Shown: piece after piece, positions 1 through 9,341 of the stretch
How the letters are laid out: each line of letters opens with the position of its first letter
Position numbering within the stretch: position 1 is the first letter of the stretch
Position numbers and translations under genes: made by a program
Notes under the pieces: generated by a model
Seen by the model: only the letters and a program-made list of their open reading frames with translations
The model's database searches: none
What the model was told of the DNA's origin: nothing
Assembly: GCA_040219295.1 (NCBI GenBank)
Contig: JAVJST010000005.1
Coordinates: 1 to 64,000 of the forward strand
Reading direction: 5' to 3'
Source: JAVJST01 sp040219295
GTDB taxonomy: Bacteria > Pseudomonadota > Alphaproteobacteria > Rhodospirillales > Casp-alpha2
DNA: 64,000 bases

Positions 1-225
1 AATGGCGGCGGCACTACAACACCATCAGGCCACATAGTGCGCTTGGATACAGGCCACCGGCACCCGAAACTCTGGTGCCCGTGGACGATAAACCGTCAAT
101 GCACTAACAATGGAACCGGACCAGTCAGTGGGGGCAGGTCAGGCTAGAAAAAGCTAAGGACTAGAGATAGTAACTGCTGAAGAGCCCCGAAGTACGTGCC
201 GCATACGTCGCGCGGGCAGGTGAGT

Positions 226-498
226 ATGGCCCTTGTCTCGAGACTGATTGGCGAGCGCCAGGCGGCCAAACTGACACAGATGGAGGTGGCGGCTGAGCGC
301 ATGGGAGCCCAGCAAGCGGCGGTAGTGTGGATCGAGAGCGAGCGAATCAAACCGACACTCGAAAAGATCGAACGTTGTGCCGCTGCAACAGGGTACAAGG
401 TAGATATTTGGTTGGTGTCATTGAAACGTGGTGATCGCAAATTAACACGTTCTGCAACGGGTGACTATCCACGGAGATTCCATTGCAACATAAGCTAG
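226..498 (+). CDS. Small XRE-type helix-turn-helix regulator
   Basis: A 90-residue protein with one helix-turn-helix of the XRE/Cro type. The N-terminal part has the family pattern: Gln/Glu at the start of helix 2 (LTQMEVAAERMG), a recognition helix (QQAAVVWIESER) and the trailing IKPTLEKIERCAAATGY. It most likely binds DNA as a small repressor or an antitoxin-like regulator; its target is unknown. I start at the ATG at 226, preceded by a purine-rich CAGGTGAG; an in-frame GTG at 196 would add ten residues without family similarity. No toxin-like partner is adjacent. Bases 1-195 show nothing I can support. Codon use is less GC-biased than in the genes after 4 kb, so this edge may be accessory DNA. 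Confidence 0.6.
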   Translation: MALVSRLIGERQAAKLTQMEVAAERMGAQQAAVVWIESERIKPTLEKIERCAAATGYKVDIWLVSLKRGDRKLTRSATGDYPRRFHCNIS

Positions 499-677
499 GG
501 CTCTCCGTTGCCCAGTGTATAGCCGGCCAGCACGACGGCTCGATCGTCGTCGCGGAAAATGAGCGAGTTCCTGGTTCGTTAGTTCACAAATTGACATACG
601 GGATATTGCCTATCTTGTCGGTGGCCGTATAGTTGATCCAATTCCCCAACCACATCAACCGACGGTCAGGAGACGGC

Positions 678-1832
678 GTGAACAAAGCTTCGCCGAAACG
701 ACTGGATGCGTTGCCCATCGAGAGCCGGTTGATGCTGCTCGAGAAGGCGATAAGTTTCGCTGGTGTCGGGCAGTTCATCTGGAGCGATGAACAAAGCCGT
801 TTCCTGATGGCGACCGGCGAGGTGTTCCGGATTTTCGGCATCCCGGACGACGATCCCCGGGAGGCGGCACGGCTCGATGCCTACTTGCAGTGGGTTCTGC
901 CCGAAGACAGGGCGGCCATTGAAGAAACCTATTCGAAGTGGGTCGCAGACGGTGCCGGTTACGATGTGGAGTACCGGATCCGCCGCGCCGACGGCGCGGT
1001 TCGCCATATTCACGAACGCGGCCAGTTTATCACCGACGTGAAGACCATGCCCCTGGTCCTCGGGACCATGCAGGACATTACCGAACGGGTCGAACGCCGC
1101 AAGCGACAGTTCCTGTCCGATCGCCAGGAGTCGGTGGGGCATCTGGCCAGCGGCGTCGCCCACGAACTCAACAACCTGCTGATGCCCATCGCCGGAAATG
1201 CCCAGCTCGTCGAGCGCTCGCTCGCCGCCGGCGACAAGAACAGGGAAAGGATGGGGCGGATTGTCGCCGCATCGAAACGCGCGGCGGAATTGGTCGAAAG
1301 CGTGTTGCTCTATTCTCAGCAGAGCATTTACGCGATTGACGACGAACCGGCGAATATTGCGGCAATCGCCGGTGATGTCGTGGACCGCCTTGCCGTCCAG
1401 CTTCCGCTCGGCGTGACGATTAAGCTGTCGCATGCGGAAGACCTGCGCCCGGTGCGGTGCGACGCCGCATTGGTCGCAAAGGCGATCGGCAACATTCTCG
1501 ACAATGCGCGCGATGCGGTCGGCGCGGGGCCCGGCGACATCGCTGTCGAAATCCGGGAGGTGTCGATCGCGCCGGACGATCCGACGGCCCAAGGTGTAAT
1601 GCCGGACCGCTACGTGCGGATCAGAACGGCGGATACCGGTCCTGGGTTCAGTGAAGCGGCGCTAACCCACGCGGTCGATCCCTTCTTCACCACCAAGGAG
1701 GTCGGCTCCGGCACCGGGCTCGGGTTGTCCGTGGCCCAGGGGATCGCCGCCCAGCACGGCGGTGCGCTCGTCGTTGCGAACGCCCGTAACGGTGGTGCGA
1801 TCGTCGATGTCTATCTGCGGGTGCCAGACTGA
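678..1832 (+). CDS. PAS-domain sensor histidine kinase (cytosolic)
   Basis: A 384-residue soluble histidine kinase. An N-terminal PAS fold (about residues 20-140, PAC-like end VLGTMQDITERVER) leads into the H-box AHELNN with phospho-acceptor His162. The ATPase follows, with N-box NILDNARDAV, G1 TADTGPGFSE, F-box DPFFTTKEVG and G2 GTGLGLS. No transmembrane segment or receiver is present, so it must pass phosphate to a separate receiver, plausibly one in the cluster downstream. The GTG at 678 is chosen because AGGAGA lies just upstream; a TTG at 633 is in frame but has no ribosome site. Its kinase core is closely paralogous to the kinase at 20345-22459 (same AHELNNL-MPI signature). Confidence 0.85.
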   Translation: MNKASPKRLDALPIESRLMLLEKAISFAGVGQFIWSDEQSRFLMATGEVFRIFGIPDDDPREAARLDAYLQWVLPEDRAAIEETYSKWVADGAGYDVEYRIRRADGAVRHIHERGQFITDVKTMPLVLGTMQDITERVERRKRQFLSDRQESVGHLASGVAHELNNLLMPIAGNAQLVERSLAAGDKNRERMGRIVAASKRAAELVESVLLYSQQSIYAIDDEPANIAAIAGDVVDRLAVQLPLGVTIKLSHAEDLRPVRCDAALVAKAIGNILDNARDAVGAGPGDIAVEIREVSIAPDDPTAQGVMPDRYVRIRTADTGPGFSEAALTHAVDPFFTTKEVGSGTGLGLSVAQGIAAQHGGALVVANARNGGAIVDVYLRVPD

Positions 1833-1977
1833 CACCCTCCGTCCTTTGGGCCGACATCCGCCGCCTCGGGTGCGATCGTCGCCGTTGTTCGTGGTGGCGT
1901 GCGCCTTTCAATACCGGACGATTAACAGCGTGAAACATCCACTGGACCGGGGCCAGAGAAAGAATCGTGCCGGCCGC

Positions 1978-2006
1978 TTGACACGGACAAAGGCATCCAT
2001 TATACG
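1978..2006 (+). promoter_or_regulatory. Candidate sigma70 promoter
   Basis: TTGACA at 1978-1983 and TATACG at 2001-2006 are separated by exactly 17 bases. This would start transcription near 2013, giving either a leader of about 390 bases for the regulator at 2407 or a separate small RNA. The -35 is perfect and the -10 matches 4 of 6. Confidence 0.4.
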
Positions 2007-2031
2007 TCCACACACTTACGAGTTATTACGT

Positions 2032-2047
2032 ACTAATTATTATTAGT
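2032..2047. promoter_or_regulatory. AT-rich palindrome, possible operator
   Basis: ACTAAT and ATTAGT arms separated by four bases form a perfect inverted repeat, about 20 bases downstream of the predicted transcription start. A dimeric regulator such as a LuxR/FixJ-type protein could bind here. This is inference only. Confidence 0.3.
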
Positions 2048-2406
2048 TTTAATGTCGAAACGTCTCCGGAAATGTCGACGTCAAGGATTTAGGCACACCC
2101 AGACCAGCTCCCTCAGCCCCGTATAGGGAGTATAGTTTCTTGCATGGAATACAATCCGGGGTAGTGTGGTGCAGGCTGTCCCAATGTGCCTGGAGACTTA
2201 GGATGAATCCGTTAGCACGAGACACGGGATTGTGATGTTCGAATTCCGTATTATACTTTAGTATTTACCGAAGTGTACGTCGGTTTGCGTCGGGATACCT
2301 GCGAGGGTGACGTGACAAGGCCGCAAGGCGGCAGAGACGTGACGTTGCTCAAGAAACTTTGTGGGGGTGTGCCGGTCTGACCGGCTATACGGCGTTGGTA
2401 GCGAAC

Positions 2407-3918
2407 ATGATGCAAGTTGAACCCAAAACCCACGAGTCCGAACTTGTGCAGTCGCTGTTGGATTCGTTTCAGGATGCGGCGTTTCTGATCGACGTGGAGA
2501 CCCGAACCATCGTAGCCTGCAATGCGACGTGCGAGCGAACATTCGGATACCTGCCAAATGAGTTAGTCGGCCGCTCAACCGAGTTTCTTCATGTCGATCA
2601 GTCCCATTTCGAACGGTTTGCCCTAGACACTGAGTCGGATCTCCTGAAGCACGGGGTCGCCAGCCAGGCGTTCAAGATGCGACGGGTGGACGGTTCGGTG
2701 TTTGACACCTTTCACAGGGTCCTGCTGGCGACCGACACGGACGGCCGGAGGTTTGCCATCAGTTTCGTGTGGGATTCGGGGTTCGGTCGCGGTCCCAAGC
2801 ACCCCGAATGGTTGGCGAGAATCATCTCGCCCGGCGTTCGTCAGGCGGCCGATCTGCCGGCCGCAATGCGAGTATTGGTCGAATCCATTTGCCGGGCCTA
2901 CGGTTGGCCGTTTGGTGAGTGTTGGTTCCCGCGACGCGATCAGACACTGGAGTATGCGATGTGCTGGCACGAAAAGAGCGAGGTCTTGGCGGAGTTCTCC
3001 AAGACCAGCCAGAGGTTCGTTTTCTCGCCAGGATCGGGACTGATTGGACGGGTGTCGGCGAGTAAGGCGACCGAGTGGATCGAGAACCTGCACGATGACG
3101 AGGATCATGGGTTCGAGCGAGTTATCGCTGCGCACAGGGCGGGCTTGAAAACCACCGTCGGCTTTCCGGTCATGTGGAACAAAAATATCTTGGCCGTCAT
3201 CATGCTGGCCGACCCCCGCGTCCGACACCTGGACCCTGAGATGCAGGAAGAAATCGAGTCGACGCTTCACCTCCTCGAGAATGACCTCGGCGCCCAATCA
3301 ATGACCGTGCGCGTCGCGGAATCGGTGGTAGCCGATCGACCCGGCCTGAATCAGGTCGCGACCGCTTCGATTTTCTCCTCCAGCCCAATCCCGATGACGA
3401 TCTTCGATGCAAACACACTAGAGATTATCGATTGTAATTCTGCCGCCTGTCGGGCGTTGCTCGAAGCTCGAAATGATGTCTCCGGGAAGCGCGTTTCCGA
3501 AGTATTCGCGGTTCCGGCCACCCCTCTCTACGACATAGAACGCGAAATGAGGTCGGGGCTCGAGCTCGCCATCTTGCCGGCTAGAAACAAGAAAAAAGGT
3601 CCACTTAACGGACCCGCGGTTTTGCGACACGTCATCTGGAATGGCGTGGCAGCGCTGGGCATGGCGGTGGTCGGCTGGCAAGACGATGACAACGAGAGCG
3701 GAGAGATGCCTGACGGCGCACGCCGTCTCAATCGTCTGACGCAGCGCGAACAGGAAGTGCTAGCCCACCTCTTGAAGCACGAGTCGAACAAGCAAATCGC
3801 GCGACATCTCTCTGTCAGTCACCGGACCGTCGCCGCGCACCGGTCCATGATCCTGCAGAAGTTCAATGCCGCTGCGGTTCACGAAGTGATCGGTCAAATC
3901 AGCAAAATTTTCCACTAG
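2407..3918 (+). CDS. PAS-GAF-PAS-LuxR transcriptional regulator
   Basis: A 503-residue one-component regulator. An N-terminal PAS domain (from ELVQSLLDSFQDAAFLID) is followed by a GAF-like domain over roughly residues 130-290 and a second PAS-like segment (ASIFSSSPIPMTIFDANT). A C-terminal LuxR/FixJ helix-turn-helix follows (LTQREQEVLAHLLKHESNK, then QIARHLSVSHRTVAAHRSMI). It should bind DNA in response to a small molecule or redox cue sensed by the PAS/GAF part. There is no receiver domain. ATG codons at 2407 and 2410 are preferred over an upstream TTG at 2359, which lies in a structured leader. It stands alone, upstream of the chemosensory cluster, which it might control. Confidence 0.8.
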   Translation: MMQVEPKTHESELVQSLLDSFQDAAFLIDVETRTIVACNATCERTFGYLPNELVGRSTEFLHVDQSHFERFALDTESDLLKHGVASQAFKMRRVDGSVFDTFHRVLLATDTDGRRFAISFVWDSGFGRGPKHPEWLARIISPGVRQAADLPAAMRVLVESICRAYGWPFGECWFPRRDQTLEYAMCWHEKSEVLAEFSKTSQRFVFSPGSGLIGRVSASKATEWIENLHDDEDHGFERVIAAHRAGLKTTVGFPVMWNKNILAVIMLADPRVRHLDPEMQEEIESTLHLLENDLGAQSMTVRVAESVVADRPGLNQVATASIFSSSPIPMTIFDANTLEIIDCNSAACRALLEARNDVSGKRVSEVFAVPATPLYDIEREMRSGLELAILPARNKKKGPLNGPAVLRHVIWNGVAALGMAVVGWQDDDNESGEMPDGARRLNRLTQREQEVLAHLLKHESNKQIARHLSVSHRTVAAHRSMILQKFNAAAVHEVIGQISKIFH

Positions 3919-4151
3919 CGACCTTCGTCCGATTGTCGATGCAGTTCGGTACGAACGGCGGACATTCTGTCTTGCCGACCTAGTGCCCCGAACCTAGTAC
4001 GCGGCGTGTAAGAGAAGTACGCTAGGCTCTCGGACGAATTGCTGTGCCGCATTCTTTCCCCGAAACTTGACTCCAAGGTAGGTCGCCGACGGTCCGTTTC
4101 AATACTTCGGCGTTGCTCTCGCCGGGCGCGACACTGCCGTGGAGATCGGTT

Positions 4152-4691
4152 TTGTATACAGCGGCCCTTACGATCGATTCGCACATCGTGTTCGACACCG
4201 GTGGTGGCATTTACGCCCTTCAACGCAGCTCGGTGCTCGGCGTCACGCCGCCACTGCGCATAGATCCGTACCCTTTCAGGATTAGGCATGTCATGGGCCA
4301 CGTGCAGTGGAATGGCGACAACATTGTCGTGCTGAGCATTCACGAAATGCGTGGACTGTCACGGCCATCGATTGACCTGCAGACGCCGACACACCTGATC
4401 ATTTTGTCACAGCCAAACCAGGGATTGGCCTTTTCGGGATGGCCGGTCGAATCCGTTCCGGGCGGTTCCGTTTTCGACCTGGCTCCTCGCGACCGTGATC
4501 GCGCCGAATCCGATGCGATTGTCGGGACAATCGGCTTTTCTGACCAATTGGCCGAAGTCCTAGATGTTCGCTATCTGGTTCCGCGCTCAATGCGTGCCGA
4601 CGTTCTCAACATCCTCAGTCGCACGCGTCGCACGCACGCCAGCGAGATCCTCAACGATGTTGTCCCTCGAAGTGACGGAAGGCCAGTGTGA
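4152..4691 (+). CDS. Divergent CheW-like scaffold protein
   Basis: About 179 residues forming a single diverged CheW-like beta domain. A first strand pair (SHIVFDTGGGIYALQRSSVLGV) leads to the hallmark central stretch GHVQWNGDNIVVLSIHEMRGL and then THLIILSQPNQGLAFSGWPV. CheW domains couple receptors to CheA. This copy opens the cluster and would be its third CheW besides 11067 and 13017. The start is uncertain: TTG at 4152 has GGAG seven bases upstream, while TTG at 4113 lacks one. Its stop lies just before the next gene, suggesting coupling. The C-terminal 60 residues have no family match I recognise; they could be a docking tail. Confidence 0.6.
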   Translation: MYTAALTIDSHIVFDTGGGIYALQRSSVLGVTPPLRIDPYPFRIRHVMGHVQWNGDNIVVLSIHEMRGLSRPSIDLQTPTHLIILSQPNQGLAFSGWPVESVPGGSVFDLAPRDRDRAESDAIVGTIGFSDQLAEVLDVRYLVPRSMRADVLNILSRTRRTHASEILNDVVPRSDGRPV

Positions 4692-4732
4692 ACGGCGCGG
4701 CCCGGATTGAAGAGAATGACGGAGATCATAAC

Positions 4733-7700
4733 ATGAGCTCGACAACACCCGTATCGGTCAAGCAGCCTCCGGTTCACGACCGAATCCTCATCGTCGACGA
4801 CGAGCAGCAGGTTCTCAACGCGCTGACCGACGAGCTCGAGGACGATTTCGACATCGTCACCGAAACCTCGGCGGCCAAGGCGTTGGCCCGGATCGAGAAG
4901 GATTCAGGCATCTCCGTCATCCTCTGCGACCAGCGGATGCCGGACATGACCGGCGACGAACTGCTGACAAAGGCGCAGCAGGCGTCGCTGGCGACCCGCG
5001 TGATGATCACCGGCTACGCCGATCTCGACGCGGTGGTCCGCGCCGTCAACAACGGCAAGGTCTTTGGTTACGTGTCCAAGCCGTGGGACATGGACAACCT
5101 GAAAATGGTGGTCGTCAACGCGATCGAGCACAACCACCTCGAACGCGCGCTCAAGCGCGAGCAGCAACTGTTCAAGAGCCTCATGGAAACGTCGAGCGAC
5201 GCGATCTCGATCGTCGACACCAGCGGTCGGTTCGTGCGCGCGAACGAGGGCGCGCGCCAGTTTTACGGGGCTCCGTCAGTCGACGAGATGATCGGCAACT
5301 CGTTCTCCGATTTCCTCAACGATGAACGGGCGAAATTATGGCTCGACGAAGGCGAACAGATCGTCAAGACGGGCGAGAGCATTGTCGGTAAAGTCTATGA
5401 GGTAAAGGGCGACAATCAAACCACGTGGCATTCGGCGAGCAAGTCGCCGCTCCGCAACGAGGTCGGCGACATCGTCGGTGTGTTCAGCATCACCCGCGAC
5501 ATCACGGACCTGAAGCGTTTCGAGCGAAAACTGCAATCGGCGCTCAATGTCACCGGCATCGCCGCGGCGGCGGAAACGGAGGAAGACGCCATCGGGGGCA
5601 TCCTGACCGAACTGGCGACCGCCGTCGGCGCCGACTACGCGGAAGCCTGGGTCGACTATTCCGATACGAACCCCGGTCGCCTGCTCGACAGCTACCACGG
5701 CGAAGGCAAGCGAATTGGGGATCTTCGGCACACGACCGAGGAGATGGCCGCGAACGGCTTGTTGCCGTTGGCCAGGAAGGCCTGGCAGACTAGGGAGCCG
5801 CAATGGATCGCCGACGGTACGAAGGCCGGCAAGCGAAACTTCCTGCGCGTCGAGGCATTCGAGAGAGCCGGCTTGAAGAGCGTTCTGGCGATCCCCGTGC
5901 GCTCGGCGGATGGCGATACGCGAGCGGTCTACGGTTTCGCCTTCGGCATGACGCTGGACGAGCCGGCTCCCACGATCGACTTCATCGACGGCTCAATCCG
6001 CCAGCTTGGCGAGGTGCTCGACCGCAAGCGGGCGCGTGACGAACTGGCCCGGCGCGAGCAACAGCTCAGCCTCATCGCCGAGCATATCGACGAAGCCATC
6101 TGGATGGCCGACGGCGAATTCGAACGCTCGCTTTACGTCAGCCCGGCGACGGAACGGGTCTGGGGCGTGCCGGCCGAGGGGTTCTACGACGATCCCGATG
6201 ACGCCTACCTCGACCTGGTGGTCGAGGATGACCGCGAGGCGGTGAAAAACCTGTACGCCGCGATCACGGAGGAGCCGCAACGCTTCAGGTTTCGCATCCG
6301 CAGGCCGGACGGCGAGGTGCGGTGGCTCGAGGAGCGCACCTATCCGATCAAGGACGACAGCGGCCGAACCCGGGAGATCGTCGGCGTGTCGGTCGACATC
6401 ACTGACGACCAAACCGCGCGCGCCAAGCTCGAACAATGGTCGCGCCGGTACAATGCCGCCGCCGACGCCGCCGCCATCGGCGTCTGGGACTTCGATGTCT
6501 CGACCGGCGAACTGGTCTGGGACGACCGGATGTTCGACATATACGGCGTGGCGCCCGACGATTTCGGCGGCACGGTCGAGGACTGGCAGCAGCGCGTACA
6601 CCCCGACGATCTCGATCGCGTCACGGCGGAACTGACGACGGCCATCGAGCGCAACGAAACATTCAACACCGAGTTCCGGATCGTTCGCCCCGACGGAGAA
6701 GTCCGTCATTTGACGGCCAACGGTCATCTGGTGGAGAACGAGGACGGCTCGCGCGGTCTGCAGATCGTCGGCGCCAACGTCGACGTGACCGATCACCGCA
6801 ACGCCGAGGCGCAGTTGATGCAGGTGCAAAAGATGGATGCGGTTGGGCAACTGACCGGCGGCGTGGCGCACGACTTCAACAACATTCTGACCGTGATCAA
6901 GGGCAACCTGCAACTGGCGACGAAACAGCCCGCCATCCAGGAAAACGCCAAACTGAATAGGTGGCTGACGGCGTCGTTCGACGCGGCGAACCGCGGCGCC
7001 GACCTGACGCGGCGTCTCCTGACCTTCTCGCGCCGCCAGACGCTGGAGTCGGTCGTCGCCGATCCGAACGAGATCGTCGCCGGCATGCACGAGATGTTCG
7101 TGCGGACCATCGGCGAGGATATCGAACTGACGACGTTCACCGACAAGTCCGTGAGCCGCATCAACACGGACGTCGGGCAGTTCGAGAACGTGCTCCTCAA
7201 CCTCGTGGTCAACGCGCGCGACGCCATGCCGGACGGCGGTCAGTTGACGATCGAGGTGGCGAACTCGTCGCTCGACGAAACCTACGTGGCGCGGTTCGGC
7301 GACGTGAGGCCGGGTCGGTACGTGATGGTCGCCGTCACGGATACCGGAACCGGCATTCCGCCGGCGGTGGCGGACAAGATTTTCGATCCGTTCTTCACGA
7401 CCAAGGAAGCGGGCAAGGGCACCGGTCTGGGCCTCAGCATGGTGTTCGGCTTCGTCAAGCAGGCCGGCGGGCACATGAGTTACTACACCGAGCAGGGTCT
7501 CGGCACGACGTTCCGCCTGTACTTCCCGGTTTTCGAGGGCGATGCGGAACAGGCCGCCGACGATACCGGTGCGGAACCCGTCGCCGGCGCGACCGCGCGG
7601 CCCGCCAAGATCCTGCTCGTCGACGATGATGCGCCGGTGCGCGAAACCGCGAAGGACGTGCTCGAGGACAACGGATACACCGTCGTCTGTGCCGGCTCGG

Positions 7701-7990
7701 GTGCCGAGGCTCTGGATCGCCTTGGCGAACACGAAGATGTCGAACTGCTGTTCACCGACATCGTCATGCCGGGCGGCATGAACGGTCTCGAACTGGCCAA
7801 GGAGTGCCTGGCAAGGCGGCCGGAGCTCAAGGTGATCTACGCCTCGGGATACGCCGAAGAAGCCCTGCGTCGCACCAACCGCGACCAGATTCAACCGGGC
7901 GACTGGGTCGGCAAACCCTATGACATCGAGCAGCTCGGTAAACGGGTCCAGGTCGTGCTCGAAGGGCACGACGCAGGTACGGAAGATTAA
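4733..7990 (+). CDS. Hybrid histidine kinase REC-PAS-GAF-PAS-PAS-HisKA-HATPase-REC
   Basis: A 1085-residue soluble hybrid kinase. An N-terminal receiver (Asp66 in VILCDQRMPDMTGDELL, Lys in SKPW) is followed by a PAS domain (about 150-280), a GAF domain (about 285-435) and two PAS domains (about 440-700). Then come the H-box GGVAHDFNNILTV, an ATPase with DTGTGIP and GKGTGLGLS, and a C-terminal receiver (TDIVMPGGMNGLELA, Lys in GKPYD). The N-terminal receiver suggests it is itself controlled by phosphorylation before it signals. ATG 4733 follows GGAG by eight bases; an upstream GTG at 4688 overlaps the stop of the CheW-like gene. The gene downstream is the REC-EAL phosphodiesterase, a plausible phosphate acceptor. 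Confidence 0.88.
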   Translation: MSSTTPVSVKQPPVHDRILIVDDEQQVLNALTDELEDDFDIVTETSAAKALARIEKDSGISVILCDQRMPDMTGDELLTKAQQASLATRVMITGYADLDAVVRAVNNGKVFGYVSKPWDMDNLKMVVVNAIEHNHLERALKREQQLFKSLMETSSDAISIVDTSGRFVRANEGARQFYGAPSVDEMIGNSFSDFLNDERAKLWLDEGEQIVKTGESIVGKVYEVKGDNQTTWHSASKSPLRNEVGDIVGVFSITRDITDLKRFERKLQSALNVTGIAAAAETEEDAIGGILTELATAVGADYAEAWVDYSDTNPGRLLDSYHGEGKRIGDLRHTTEEMAANGLLPLARKAWQTREPQWIADGTKAGKRNFLRVEAFERAGLKSVLAIPVRSADGDTRAVYGFAFGMTLDEPAPTIDFIDGSIRQLGEVLDRKRARDELARREQQLSLIAEHIDEAIWMADGEFERSLYVSPATERVWGVPAEGFYDDPDDAYLDLVVEDDREAVKNLYAAITEEPQRFRFRIRRPDGEVRWLEERTYPIKDDSGRTREIVGVSVDITDDQTARAKLEQWSRRYNAAADAAAIGVWDFDVSTGELVWDDRMFDIYGVAPDDFGGTVEDWQQRVHPDDLDRVTAELTTAIERNETFNTEFRIVRPDGEVRHLTANGHLVENEDGSRGLQIVGANVDVTDHRNAEAQLMQVQKMDAVGQLTGGVAHDFNNILTVIKGNLQLATKQPAIQENAKLNRWLTASFDAANRGADLTRRLLTFSRRQTLESVVADPNEIVAGMHEMFVRTIGEDIELTTFTDKSVSRINTDVGQFENVLLNLVVNARDAMPDGGQLTIEVANSSLDETYVARFGDVRPGRYVMVAVTDTGTGIPPAVADKIFDPFFTTKEAGKGTGLGLSMVFGFVKQAGGHMSYYTEQGLGTTFRLYFPVFEGDAEQAADDTGAEPVAGATARPAKILLVDDDAPVRETAKDVLEDNGYTVVCAGSGAEALDRLGEHEDVELLFTDIVMPGGMNGLELAKECLARRPELKVIYASGYAEEALRRTNRDQIQPGDWVGKPYDIEQLGKRVQVVLEGHDAGTED

Positions 7991-8033
7991 ACGGGAGCCG
8001 GCGGCACCCTGTCCGCCGGCACGGGAGATCGGA

Positions 8034-9311
8034 ATGGGCATGATCGAAAACATAGCGACCCAGGAGCAATGCGTTCTCGTCGTCGACGACGACGAAGCTG
8101 TCGCCCAGTTCGTCGCCGACGTGATCGAACAGATCGGCGGCAACGGGGTCGTGGCGCATACCTTCGCCGAGTTTCAGGAACGGGCCGCGAATCACCCGAT
8201 CGACGCCATCATGCTCGACCTCAGCATGCCCGACCAGGACGGCGTCGAATACCTCAGGCATCTGCAAGAACGGGACTACCAGGGGTCGATCGCCTTGATG
8301 AGCGGATTCGACAACCGCGTCCTGAACACGGTCGAGCGGTTCGGCAAATCACTTGGACTGAATATCATCGGCACGGTCCAGAAACCCATCGAGGTCGACG
8401 TCCTGGAGGCGATCATATACGAGGCCTCCCCGGCAATCGGCGCGCGGCGGACGTCGAACCGTACGGCATCAGAGGTCACGGAGAAGCACCTCGCGCACGC
8501 GATCGAGGCCCGCGAGTTGTTCCTCGAGTATCAGCCGAAGGTCGTGCTCAATCGTTCCACGGAGTTCTCCAAGACCCATCCGTCGGTCAAGCTCGACCTG
8601 CTCGACAGGATCGTCTCGGTCGAAAGCCTCGAAGCCTTGGTTCGCTGGCACCATCCGGTGATGGGGCGGGTCGGTCCGGACAAGTTCATACCGCTGGCCG
8701 AGGAAACCGGCCTGATCGAGGGCCTGACGGCGTTCGTCGTCGAAGAGGTCATCCGTCAGGCGACGACATGGCAGAAGGCGGGCATGTGGGCGGCGATCGG
8801 CATCAATTACCCGCCGCACCTGATCACCGACATCGATATTCCCGACCGGCTGGCGTCGCTGGCCGACGAGGCCGGCATCGCGAGGGAACGATTGATCCTC
8901 GAGATTACCGAGTCCGCCGCGATGACCGACACGTCGAATAGCATGGACGTGTTGTCGCGGTTGCGGCTGAAGGGCATGAACCTTTCCATCGACGATTTCG
9001 GCACCGGATTTTCGTCGCTCATCCAGCTCTACCGCATGCCGTTCAGCGAACTCAAGATCGACCAGTCCCTGGTCTTTGACATGGGCAAGAACGAAGAAGC
9101 GGACGTGATCGTCAGATCGACCATCGATATGGCGCACGGGCTCGGCCTGATGGTCTGCGCCGAGGGCGTCGAGACGCCGGAAGTGGCGGCCTCGCTCGAG
9201 CAGATGGGATGCGACGTGGTGCAGGGCTACTACTACAGCAAGCCGATGTCGGGCGACGACGTTCTGGCGGCATTCACGAAAGCAAACCAACGCCAGGGAG
9301 GCGCCGACTGA
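8034..9311 (+). CDS. REC-EAL response regulator, c-di-GMP phosphodiesterase
   Basis: A 425-residue response regulator. The receiver occupies residues 12-135 (acidic pocket VVDDDE, acceptor Asp62 in IMLDLSMPDQDG). The EAL domain follows from about 155. The catalytic landmarks look complete: SLEALVRWHHP, LILEITES, SIDDFGTGFSSL, ELKIDQSLV and CAEGVET. It should hydrolyse cyclic di-GMP to pGpG, gated by phosphorylation. ATG 8034 has GGGAG in front. There is no GGDEF domain, so it is a dedicated phosphodiesterase of the VieA/RocR layout. Sitting between a hybrid kinase and the CheA-type core, it is the best candidate output of this cluster, where classical Wsp systems carry a diguanylate cyclase. 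Confidence 0.88.
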   Translation: MGMIENIATQEQCVLVVDDDEAVAQFVADVIEQIGGNGVVAHTFAEFQERAANHPIDAIMLDLSMPDQDGVEYLRHLQERDYQGSIALMSGFDNRVLNTVERFGKSLGLNIIGTVQKPIEVDVLEAIIYEASPAIGARRTSNRTASEVTEKHLAHAIEARELFLEYQPKVVLNRSTEFSKTHPSVKLDLLDRIVSVESLEALVRWHHPVMGRVGPDKFIPLAEETGLIEGLTAFVVEEVIRQATTWQKAGMWAAIGINYPPHLITDIDIPDRLASLADEAGIARERLILEITESAAMTDTSNSMDVLSRLRLKGMNLSIDDFGTGFSSLIQLYRMPFSELKIDQSLVFDMGKNEEADVIVRSTIDMAHGLGLMVCAEGVETPEVAASLEQMGCDVVQGYYYSKPMSGDDVLAAFTKANQRQGGAD

Positions 9312-9341
9312 CGACCGGCTCGCGCGCAGGAGGGTAGGTTT

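Larger units (their letters stand above)
1833..2406. other. 574-bp non-coding interval
   Basis: No convincing reading frame on either strand. The stretch is AT-richer than its flanks. It contains a sigma70-like promoter (1978-2006), a perfect small palindrome (2032-2047), a weak hairpin (2108-2130) and a hairpin between two GACGTGAC repeats (2309-2343) just before the PAS-GAF-LuxR gene. Confidence 0.5.

Noticed and set aside
144..440. 98-residue minus-strand frame
   Set aside because: Shadow of the XRE-type gene; Ser/Leu-rich without features.
591..616. TTGACA near 591 as a promoter for the first kinase
   Set aside because: The only -10-like hexamer (TATCTT) is 14 bases away, too close for a sound call.
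2280..2345. Possible c-di-GMP riboswitch before the LuxR-type gene
   Set aside because: The GEMM consensus (GGGCAAACC...GACGCAAAGCC...) is not present; only a short hairpin and repeats are seen.
5993..8143. 716-residue minus-strand open frame
   Set aside because: Entirely opposite the hybrid kinase gene; its product has no domain features and reflects high-GC antisense openness.
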